DNA of 64,000 bases. Source: Orobanche coerulescens. Lineage: Eukaryota; Streptophyta; Magnoliopsida; Lamiales; Orobanchaceae. The DNA is taken from positions 80,038,092 to 80,102,091 of the forward strand of contig CM065818.1 in NCBI GenBank assembly GCA_033398695.1, written 5' to 3'. Positions 55,253 to 64,000 of this stretch are shown in pieces (position 1 is the stretch's first letter; every line of letters starts with the position of its first letter). The translations under genes were made by a program, and so were the position numbers. The notes under the pieces were generated by a model, which did not search any database, was not told the DNA's origin, and worked only from the letters and a program-made list of their open reading frames with translations.

Positions 55253-55905
55253 TGCATCGAGATTTCTTTATTCTCTGACATCAACAAAGTTTCCTACACG
55301 TCCGTCGATTGTTCCATTGTTGATTTGAGGACATATCTGTAGTCAGAGATAATCTCGTGTGATGGAGTCATTGTGTCAATAATGAGAGGATTTTGTGCCT
55401 CCGTTCCTCTTCTCTTTCGAGGTTCGGTATCCTTTTTACCCACTGGCCTCCCCCTCTTTTGAGCAGGGATAAGAGCAGCCGAAGCAGCCGTCCCACCACT
55501 AAGGTCGATGCCGGGGGCATCATTCCTTTGGGCGGCTGACCCTTGCCCTATAACTGGGACTTCTAACCTTGCAGGAACATTCGCAGCGGGAATGGTAGAT
55601 CTTGTCACTTTTGCAGTATCAGTAAAGCTGTCGGGCATTGAATCCGCAACTTTCTGAAGACTGAGAATACCTTGCACTTCTAGCTCGGATTGATCCATGC
55701 GGGGATCTTGATAAGGCAAGGAGGGAGCACACCAGACAATTTCCTGGCGTTCAACTGGAATCATTCGATTCCTCTCTCCCCTAACGACGGGAAGTTTATC
55801 TCATCAAAGTGACAGTCTGCAAATCATCTAGTAAATAGATCTCCTGTCGAAGATTCCAAATAGCGGATAATTTTAGGCGATCCAGAGCCAGTGTATATAT
55901 TATTG
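55253..55905 (-). pseudogene. Copia pol linker between integrase and RT
   Basis: The minus-strand frame 55764-55294 has KRGRPVGKKDTEPRKRRG, a lysine/arginine motif typical of the copia INT-RT linker. In the adjacent frame, 55905-55770 reads SPKIIRYLESSTGDLFT and FADCHFDEINFP, the common copia post-integrase sequence, with a stop. Beyond about 55905 the sequence becomes Tat/Athila-type gag. Confidence 0.75.
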
Positions 55906-56866
55906 ATAAAGCTTCAATTTTTGCCAACATAAGTAAATAAGAATCCACTTCAAATACACCATTTTGTTTCTTTTGGATATTTCTGTCTCGCCATCTTGCA
56001 CTTTGTTCATTTATAACCTCAAAAAGATTATAAGCATCTTTCATAGTTTTGTTGCCAAGTGAGCCATTTGATGATGAATCAACATTGGCTCGGCATGTAG
56101 GTAAAATTCCAGAATAGAAGTAATTGACTTGATCTCCCAAATTGAAACCATGGTTAGGACATTTTCGTAGCATATCTTTGTATCTCTCCCATGCTTCGTG
56201 AAATGACTCTGAATCTTGTTGACGAAATGTAGAGATTTCGTATTTGAGTTTCGCCACTTTTATTGGTGGAAAGTATTTAGTGGTGAATTTTTGGACAAAT
56301 TCGGGCCAATTTGTTATGCTTCGTGGTGGCAAAGTATCTAGCCACTCTCTTGCTCTGTCCTTCAAAGTGTGCACGAAAAGTCTCATTTTGATCGCCTCAT
56401 CATTTACATTTGGATATTTGAAATTTCCACAAATCTCCACAAAACGGTTAATATGGAGATATGGATTCTCGTCGGTTCTTCCATAGAATGAGTTGTTGTT
56501 GGAGAAGAGATTTATGACATCGGCGCGAATTTGAAAATTGTACACTCCAAATGGTGGATAGATCACACTTGATTGCGCGCCCAAAGATTGGGGGTTCATG
56601 AATTCCCCCAATAGCATGTTGTCTTCATCTATTTCCAGTACAATAGGATATTGTTGATGTTGAATGTTTTGAACATTAGGTATTCCCCCTACCGGAGGAA
56701 TTCTTTCGTTATTGTTTCCTTGGGGGAGACGTGGGTTTGGTTCGTCCGCCATTGATGGTGAAGAAATAATGTTTTTCTTTTGTTCTCTTCGCCTTCTTCT
56801 GAATGTGGCTTCGATCTCGGGATCTAGTGAAACTAAATCGCGATTGTACGTCCTTCGCATAGACAA
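55906..56866 (-). pseudogene. Tat/Athila-type Ty3 gag, 3' truncated
   Basis: It starts MSMRRTYNRDLVSLDPEIEA. Gag landmarks are SSVIYPPFGVYNFQIRADVI, NPYLHINRFVEICGNFKYPN, RLFVHTLKDRAREWLDTLPP and ESFHEAWERYKDMLRKCPNH, all usual for the non-chromovirus Tat/Athila lineage. After GVFEVDSYLLMLAKIEALS the frame runs into copia DNA, so the last part of Gag and all of Pol are missing here. The preserved part has no internal stop. Confidence 0.82.
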
Positions 56867-56940
56867 GAGAATCTACAACAAAAAAAAAGTTGTATTTATA
56901 ACAATAGTTAATAATGTAATATTTCAAAATAGCACTTATA

Positions 56941-56960
56941 CTTCCCCGGCAACGGCGCCA
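56941..56960 (-). other. Primer-binding site of Tat/Athila-type element
   Basis: On the minus strand it reads TGGCGCCGTTGCCGGGGAAG, the PBS used by many Tat/Athila elements. It lies six bases from the LTR end. Confidence 0.85.
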
Positions 56961-56966
56961 AAAACT

Positions 56967-58591
56967 TGACACGGTCTTAAGTGTAACTGTCGCAAGTACA
57001 CGATATCGTATCAAGTAGTAAGTGGACTTTTTGAGTCCGGTTTATCGATCGCACGAGGAAGTTAGGTTATATATTGAATTATACACTATTTAACTATTTG
57101 TTATATAGATTTATAAGATTGAAACACACAATTTGAGAGTTTGGTTTTTTAATTGCAAAGAAAATGCAATAATAGTTCTTATATTCAAGGAAATGAAAAA
57201 TTACACTAATAATAGATTAATGAAAGATGAAATGAAATAGTTAGGATTACAAACTTAGTTCATTTTAAGGAAAATCGAATCTACACAACATAATAAGTAA
57301 ATTCATCTTATGATCTCCTATACATCTTCTATAACTAACGTTTCTCTTTCGAACTATAAAACGCCCCTTATATATTGAATCAATCCATTATATTTCTATG
57401 TTGATTGGCTTCAATACATAGCATTAGGTTTTATGAAAATAACTCAAAGAATCATCAAAGGTCTAGAGGTATATTTCTATCCCCTAGAACAACTTAGAAT
57501 GGAGATCATTTGATCTAATCAAACATATTTTCTTTCGAAACATATGAAGACCATAAATATCGTCATTTATTGGCCAAATAAATAAAGATTGGTAAAACAG
57601 TGAAAATCACACACAATAATAAGTAATTCATAATAGATCTTTATACAAACTTAAATAACATGACTAACCTTGTTTATAATCCCAACTTAAGTAACTTAGC
57701 ACATGAAGGGTTTAATAAACATAATACAAGCTTGAGTGGTCATTATTAGTTGAAAAAGAGAAAGAATTGATCCTAACTCCCTTAGTAGATAAAGGAGAAA
57801 GAAGCAATAAACTCCCTTAACAACATATGCTATACCACTATTACACAAGTCACTTAAGAACACAAGTGTGTTCTTCACACAAAATGAAAATATTACAAAA
57901 AGTGGAAAAATATATGATGAAAGATGAATAATGATGGATCTAAGGGGTCTATTTATACACCTAAAGTCATATAATAGCTCCAAAACTCCAGCATTATTAT
58001 ATTAGATCGGATCAATGTCAGCCATCCCCTCAATAATAGACAAAAAGTACAAAAAAATTAGGCAATGATCAATAATCTGCCAAGAGTTACGGCCGTAACA
58101 TTGAGGAGTTACGGCCGTAACTATGATGACTTACGGCCGTAACATTGAGGAGTTATGGCCGTAACATGGCTACGGCTTTTTGCTTTGTGAATTATGCCCG
58201 TACTTTATGATGTTACGCCCGTATGGAGTTTCAGACTTCATTTTCAGCCCAGAATTTCTTAGACTTTGCGTTTTTGCCCCAAATCTTCTTCGGATGATAA
58301 CTTTTGATATATAACTCTGATTTTGAATCCGGAAAGACTGCCGAACTCGTCTCGGAAAGCCCTACAACATGAATACATAAAAATTCAATAAAGAGAATAT
58401 TTTATAAACATGTTATTTCTTGAGTAAATCAGTAATTCAATCCGATTAAAACTAGATTTACATCTTCATCCGATAAAAATAAAATTATTAAAAACTAATT
58501 AATTAAAAGCAAAAACGAGTAGACTAGCTTAATTATGGGTGAAATTTATTGATACAAACTATGGATAAGTGTATAAAACTGACACTTATCA
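56967..58591 (-). repeat. LTR of Tat/Athila-type element (family D)
   Basis: The LTR is 1625 bp; on the minus strand it runs from TGATAAGTGTCAG to GACCGTGTCA. TATAAATAG is at 57957-57949. Four TTACGGCCGTAA-type palindromes lie upstream of it. The left flank is PBS and gag while the right flank is a PPT, so both sides are internal sequence. Confidence 0.85.
58087..58164 (-). promoter_or_regulatory. 22-bp phased TTACGGCCGTAA palindromes (family D)
   Basis: Copies at 58087-58098, 58109-58120, 58131-58142 and 58153-58164 (the last with one mismatch) are exactly 22 bp apart. Degenerate GCCCGTA copies continue to about 58222. The minus-strand TATA box is 130 bp further on. The regulatory role is inferred. 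Confidence 0.6.
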
Positions 58592-59692
58592 CACCCCCAA
58601 ACTTGAATTCTTGCTAGTCCCGAGCAAGACTCTTTATTATTCACGCTAAAAAAAACACAAAATAAGAAAAATAATGCACACAAATTAAGAAAAACAATTA
58701 TATATATAAAGAGGATAATAGATCAAAATGTCATTATTACACAATAACCAACTTTATACAGTAGATAGAAATGAATTAAGATCCAAAATAAATCTACTAA
58801 TGATTTTGAAGTTAAAACACGGTTTTATTTTTGTAATTCCAAAATGCAAGGTTTCCCCCCAAAAGGTTGATTATTTCTTTCCCACTCGTGATACACACGA
58901 CTCCTTTTAATGGTTGCTCTCGACCACTTGTTTATTTTTCGACTCAATATGAAGAAGAATTTCATCGGCGTCATCAAATATTGTGATTGTTCACGAAATT
59001 GAGTGTATTAAAATTCAGCCGCTAATTAATTCAAATCTGCTCATAAACTACATCCCTTTTAGTGATAGCTTTCACACCGTTATTTGCTAACGTGTAGCTC
59101 TTTTCACCAATACAATTTCTATTTTTTTTAGGTGATAGCTTTCACACCGTTATTTGCTAACGTGTAGCTCTTTTCACCAACACATTTTCTATCTTTTTTT
59201 TTAGGTGATAGCTTTCACACTTTTATTTGCTAACGTGTAGCTCTTTTCACCAACACAATTTCCATTTCGTGTGAGACGGCAGCTACGCACCAACAATAGT
59301 TAGTCATTTATTTTTCGCAAAATTTCAGGACCCCCAAAATTAGGCAGCTGTTGCTGCTCAACACCTTTTCAACTAGACTCCTTTCACCAATGACTTTTTT
59401 TTAGGGAATAGAATTTTTGCAGAAAATCATTTATTAGTTAAGCATGAAAAATAAAAAACTCCACAAATTAAGTAAATTTCATTTCTATTTTTCATCAACC
59501 GACTAATTCTTCTTTTCTCAAGGTAACGAATGACTCAATTTTAAATGATAACTACAAGGCTTGGAAAGAGAGATTAAGGATCAAAAATTTTTGGAATATA
59601 CAATTTTTTTACTGGTTAAAACGATTTTAAAATCTTGTATATAGCTAACTTATTGGTGTTATGGCCAGATTTAGAAATCTCATAAATCAAAA

Positions 59693-59723
<31 letters not shown>

Positions 59724-60240
59724 CTAAAAAATTTTTTTTAAGGCAAATAACCAAAATAATCAAAACACACCAAAATACCAACACACCACCCCCAAACTTG
59801 AAAATAAAGTTATCCTCAGTTTTTTAAAAAATAAAAATAAAAATAGAAAAAATAAAATAATAAAATAAAATAAAATAAAATAAAATAAAAAGCAATGGAG
59901 AAAAGCAGAATACTTTCTGTTATGAAAATTGATGCTTGAGCTAACGCCTTTTAGAATCTGTAAGAGAATAAATATACGAGGCACACAACAAAAGAAAATA
60001 AAATATACTCGGAAGTATAACACAATTTTTAAGATGCGCTTCAAGAAAGTCTGAAGAGTCGCCTTACGCTGCCATCAATGCTTTTATAAAAAACACAATA
60101 AAAATTACAGCAATAAAATAACAATACATAAATCGCGAATAGATGCGCGTCAAGAGTTCAAAAAGAAACTCCTTAAGCTGCCATCATTTAGCACGATTTT
60201 TACACACAACAGAAAGTAAAAATACAAGAGGTCCGACATG
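58592..60240 (-). mobile_element. Tat/Athila-type 3' internal region with PPT
   Basis: The minus strand reads TTGCTCGGGACTAGCAAG, then GAATTCAAGTTTGGGGGTG directly before the LTR, the usual Tat-lineage PPT context. The rest is non-coding. It contains a three-copy repeat (59061-59265), a (TA)n run at 59696-59722, a poly(AAAAT) tract near 59850-59890, and two diverged modules at about 60030-60100 and 60140-60195. The right limit is approximate. Confidence 0.65.
59061..59265. repeat. Three tandem copies of a 69-75-bp unit
   Basis: Each unit contains GTGATAGCTTTCACACCGTT (third copy diverged) and GCTAACGTGTAGCTCTTTTC, separated by T-rich spacers. The GTGATAGC...GCTAACGTG parts can pair imperfectly. 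No coding content. Confidence 0.85.
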
Positions 60241-60309
60241 GATTATCAAAGGGATAGGAATGAATCCACTTTTCGTTTTCTCACGGTAAAATCTTCCATC
60301 CAGACAATT

Positions 60310-60464
60310 TTAGCTAGAGTTGGGATCTGGTTGAGGAACAAATTCAATGAGTTTTTTGATTAGTTCTTCTGGTGTTGTTGCAACGACTATGATTCTTTTA
60401 GCACGTTCGGAAATAAAACCTTTTTCAGCAGAGTAGTCGATGAAAGATAGTAAACCATCAAAGA
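60310..60464 (-). pseudogene. LOG: LOG-type cytokinin riboside 5'-monophosphate phosphoribohydrolase, 3' fragment
   Basis: The minus strand encodes FDGLLSFIDYSAEKGFISER, then AKRIIVVATTPEELIKKLIE and FVPQPDPNSS, then a stop. This aligns by eye with the C-terminus of plant LOG proteins (GYY..LLSFID.AV..GFI....R.I.V.A....EL..KLE...P). LOG enzymes release active cytokinin bases from nucleotides. Only about 51 codons remain; family C LTR starts at 60465 inside the coding sequence. The catalytic PGGYGTxEE motif is not in the window. It may be the end of a disrupted host gene or a captured fragment. Confidence 0.75.
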
Positions 60465-62271
60465 TGTAATATCCGGATTTATTACAGTGTATTTCATCTG
60501 TATTCAACCATGTATTATTTCGGATTGATGATTTTGATTATTGGAGTGTGATATTTAGTGCATGAATATCATTATGCATAAGTATAGAAACATGTATAAT
60601 TGCTCAAACAATCTTGTGATAGCGCACGCTAAGAATGTATCTTAACGCGCGCTATCAGGCCACTATTAGCGTACGCTACACAGGTAGTAGTAACGTGCGC
60701 TAAGGACTCAATTATTGAGCGGGGCAGCTGGCTCGTGCGCCAGCGGGACATGGGTCCGGATAAGATTCCCGCTGACGCACCCGGACAAAATCTGAAGTCA
60801 ACCATTATTAGCGCACGCTAAGGGATGCTTAGTAGCGTGCGCTAACACATCAATAATGCAGAAAATTATAAATGGGACATCAACCGTGTTGGCTTGCATT
60901 TCTTTCGCACTTTCCTCAATCTTGAGAGTTCAGAGAGTTGTAGAAATACTCTTATACACTTAGAACACATATTGTTGATGTTTATACATTGGTTACCACA
61001 TGGAATGTTCATGGAAGTGGAATAGCACCTTGGAAGGGCATACAACCAACCGGAGTTGGATTCTACCTTACGGTTCAGTGATTTCGTCATTTTAAGGTAT
61101 GTTCAATCTATCTCCAGACTTAGAGTTGGATTCTAACGATTTGAATGATCATGTTAACAAGATATGGATTTTCTTAGATGAATTATCCAAATATATCATG
61201 TTTGGAATAGTGAGTTGTATAAGCCTGGAATACCTTGATTATAATCATCATGATTCGAATCTTAGTACACTGGATATGTGAAGAGAAGCTTCTATCATTG
61301 GTTAACCGAATCTAATAGATGATTTCATAGTAATCTTGGACTAGACGTTAACATCCTTATTGTTAGATAAATCTAAAGGTTTGATCATGGAAGGATTTAT
61401 CTAGTATATATAGGACGTTTATCAACTTCAGTAGGATAATATGGACTGATATAGAGGTGTTGATATCAACCACTTAGTTTTTCGTATTATCGTATGAAGA
61501 CTTGAAGTCGGAAAAGAATATGGTTCTATATTGGCATGCATATCCTTGAATCCGAAGTTGTCTTTATCCGTATAATCATTCATGAGGGTGTAGACATAGT
61601 ATTCATGGAAGTAACATGAATTATCACGCAAGATTTCGTTGTTTCAAACATGGCAAGAACAGTTTACTGCTCAGCAGTAAACTGCCATGCAGAGATAGCG
61701 CACGCTATGATATGCAGTTTAACGTGCGCTATCGAACACTAGTTAGCGTGCGCTACGTTTAGTACGTAACGTACGCTAGACCATCAGACGAGTCAGTTGG
61801 CTGATCAGTGTAGTACTGTCCATGCATCGTTAGCGTGCGCTAGGCTTTGTTGTTTGCGTGCGCTATCAGGCAGACGTAACGCACGCTACACAGAATACTT
61901 AGCGTGCGCTAAGTTATTCGGGCAGATTGCAGTTTATGAACTTTTGACCGTTAATCGAATTGTTAAACATTTGTACGACGTGAGATAAATCCTATATTAT
62001 TTCTTTTGTTAAGGTTTGGTCTAGTTACGTGATTGATTGAGAAGGACGATCGTCGAGTGTTCATTTCCGTGGAAGTGTTATTATTGTCGTCAAATCGAGG
62101 CAAGTACCTTAATTGTTTTATGTATTGTTGTTATACATATTGTCGTGCATGTATGTCGTTATTGTGTGTCCACCTCGTATTGGTCCGACGGGATCATCGG
62201 GGGATCTATGCTAGCGTGCGCTGGATCATCGGACGGGTTTTTCCACCACGGGTTGGTCTGACGGGATCATT
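60465..62271 (+). repeat. Family C LTR, 3' truncated
   Basis: It starts TGTAATATCCGG like the solo LTR at 52890-55247 (opposite orientation) and follows it through the upstream palindromes (60617-60845), ATTATAAAT at 60866-60874, donor-like AAGGTATG at 61094-61101, a second palindrome array (61694-61913) and a hairpin at 62203-62227. It ends about 500 bp early against CRM-like sequence at about 62271, so no TTACA end or target duplication is visible. Confidence 0.8.
61694..61913 (+). repeat. Downstream phased palindrome array in family C LTR
   Basis: Eight TTAGCGTGCGCTAA-like palindromes are centred at 61701.5, 61725.5, 61749.5, 61772.5, then 61836.5, 61859.5, 61882.5 and 61905.5. Spacing is 23-24 bp within each group of four. 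They lie 0.8-1.05 kb downstream of the TATA box. Confidence 0.75.
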
Positions 62272-64000
62272 CGTTTGGAGACGTCACAATCGCATCATCC
62301 CCTCCCCCATTGAAAGGAATTGACCTCAATTCAGTGATTCCCTCGTCATCAAGGTAAGAAGATAGATCACCCACGTTAAAAGTGGCGTGTACCCCATAAT
62401 CGCCCGGAAGTTCTACTTTATACGCATTGTCGTTCACCTTTCCCACGATTTTGTAAGGTCCCTCGGCCCTCAGCATAAGTTTGTTCTTGCGTTTGCTAGG
62501 AAATCTCTCTTTTCTTAAGTGTACCCAAACCAAGTCGCCTACCTCGAATAGTCTCGGTTTCTTGTGATTGTTGGATTTCCTTTTGTATGCGTCATTCACC
62601 TCTTTGATTCGATCATGTATTTCCCCGTGCAACTTGATCATCGATTTAAGTTTAGATTCCGCATCTTTGTGTACCAACTCGTCCTTCGGCAACGGGATCA
62701 AGTCTAAGGGTATATAAGGATTTAACCCGTAAACGACTTCAAAAGGAGAATGTGCCGTAGCATGTGTAGGGGATCGGTTATAGGCAAATTCCGCATGAGC
62801 AAGTTTCATGTCCCAATCCTTTTGTGTTTTATTCACAAGTCCTCGCAACAACGTTCCTAACGTTCGATTTGTGACTTCGATTTGACCATCGGTTTGAGGA
62901 TGGTGCGAAGTGCTAAATAAGAGCTCTGTACCTAATTTCCTCCATAAAGTATTCCAAAAATAGCTAAGGAATTTCGAATCCCGATCCGAAACAATAGTCT
63001 TCGGAACTCCATGTAAACGAACCACCTCTCGGAAGTATAAATCGGCCACGTTGCTTGCGTCGTCGGTTTTGTGGCAAGCCACGAAGTGAGCCATTTTTTA
63101 GAACCGATCAACAACCACCATAATAGCATCCTTACCTCGTTAAGTACAGGGTAAAGCGATGATAAAATCCATTAACACATCTTCCCACGGTCTTTCTGGA
63201 ATGGGTAGAGACATATACGCTCCCGGTTTGAACGAACTCTTTGAGATGTGACATGTTACGCATTTACTTAAAACACTGTAAACGTCTTTTAGCATTTTAG
63301 GCCAAAAGAAATGTTCTTTTAGTACTTCCAATGTTTTAGCCGTGCCAAAATGTCCTGCTAAACCTCCTCCGTGAGCCTCATGGACCAATAACTCCCAAAC
63401 CGCCTGTTTTGGAACACATAGCCTATTCCCTTTAAATATGAAATCATCTTGTAACATGAACTCCCCGAACGAACCAGATTTGCAACTTGTAAAAATTTCT
63501 CCAAAATCCGCATCATTTTCATAACACTCCTTCAACATTTCGAAACCAAGTAACCGAACCTCCAGCATAGAAAGTAAAGCATACCTCCTAGATAACGCAT
63601 CCGCAACGACATTGCTTTTACCGTCTTTGTACTTGGATGAAAAGTGAAATGATTGTAGGAATTCCACCCACTTGGCATGCCTCGGACTCAGTTTATTTTG
63701 TCCGTTAATGTACTGCAATGATTCGTGGTCCGAGTGTAGAATAAAATGCTTCGTCCGTAAGTAATGACTCCAATGATCAAGGGCCCATACGATAGCATAG
63801 AATTCTTTATCGTAGGTACAATAATTCAACCGAGCTCCGTTCAACTTCTCTGAAAAGTAAGCGATATGTCGTTTACCTTGAATAAGAACCGCTCCGATTC
63901 CAACTCCGCTAGCATCACATTCAACTTCAAATGGTTGAGTAAAATCGGGTAGTGTTAGAATCGGTGCTTCGCATAATTTGGCCTTTAACTTCTCGAAAGC
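62272..64000 (-). pseudogene. CRM-like Ty3 pol remnant (RNase H to integrase), running off the window
   Basis: The frame reads RNase H ([15 protein letters not shown] near 63920, [13 protein letters not shown]) and integrase: finger CVTCH, core [15 protein letters not shown] and HPQTDGQIEVTNRTL, C-terminal YKIVGKVNDNAYKVELPG. It is closely related to the intron 5 element. The frame stays constant from 63844 to 62267 but has two TAA stops (just before RGKDAIM and before KMAHF), consistent with single-base changes. A purine run at about 62305-62317 is followed by TGATG, the likely LTR start, after which only about 30 bp are left before the junction with family C LTR. Confidence 0.85.

Larger units (their letters stand above)
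38940..55905 (-). mobile_element. Ty1/copia retrotransposon carrying two nested insertions, 5' end lost
   Basis: Pieces are 38940-39284 (LTR and 3' end), 50944-52889 (RNase H and RT) and 55248 to about 55905 (RT to INT linker). The CACTA transposon (39285-50943) and a solo LTR (52890-55247) separate them. All pieces read in the same order on the minus strand. At about 55905 copia protein sequence gives way to Tat/Athila-type gag, so the integrase and gag half and the 5' LTR are gone. Confidence 0.8.

Overview
This window is nuclear DNA of a flowering plant, probably a eudicot. It has one spliced host gene with plant-type GT-AG introns, and otherwise Ty3/gypsy, Ty1/copia, CACTA, Stowaway-like MITE and RTE-LINE sequences nested in one another. 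I saw no rRNA, tRNA, CRISPR or prokaryotic features. The species cannot be named from the sequence.

Layout. 1-5443: 3' part of a gag-only Ty3 element (+) with a 2.58-kb LTR (family A). 5444-16640: decayed Ty1/copia DNA (+), split at 6313-15653 by a complete chromodomain Ty3 element (-; LTR family B; TSD attta). 16641 to about 17890: truncated LTR (family C2). 17891-20173: no identifiable gene. 20174-38217: seven-exon ARF-GAP gene (AGD8/9/10 type, -). Its intron 5 carries a complete CRM-like Ty3 element (20705-26991; TSD cactt). Its 8.85-kb intron 2 carries a 1.2-kb trinucleotide block with 168 uninterrupted AAC units, RTE remnants and a tandem duplication. 38508-38801: Stowaway-like MITE. 38940 to about 55905: Ty1/copia element (-) opened twice, by an 11.66-kb CACTA transposon (39285-50943) and by a 2.36-kb solo LTR (52890-55247; family C; TSD tacat). 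About 55905-60240: Tat/Athila-lineage Ty3 DNA (-) in which one LTR has PBS and gag on one side and PPT and 3' internal sequence on the other. 60310-60464: end of a LOG-type cytokinin-activating enzyme gene, cut by a family C LTR (60465 to about 62271, +). 62272-64000: CRM-like pol remnant (-) that runs off the window.

How the parts work together. The only apparently intact cellular gene is the ARF-GAP (415 aa), whose spliced reading frame I could close from ATG to TGA. The CACTA element encodes a TNP2-type transposase with one in-frame TAG, and a second Ptta/En/Spm-type protein with a complete spliced frame. All retroelement pol regions seen here are broken.

Main hunt results. (1) Several otherwise different LTR families carry arrays of GC-rich palindromes just upstream of the TATA box. 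The core differs by family (ACGTACGT, CGGCCG or AGCGCACGCT-like), but the centres repeat every 22-24 bp. (2) Family A LTR holds six 26-nt bulged hairpins of identical geometry (9-nt arm, 7-nt loop, 10-nt arm) with compensatory base changes. Families B and C have paired hairpins, also with 7-nt loops, in the matching part of their LTRs.
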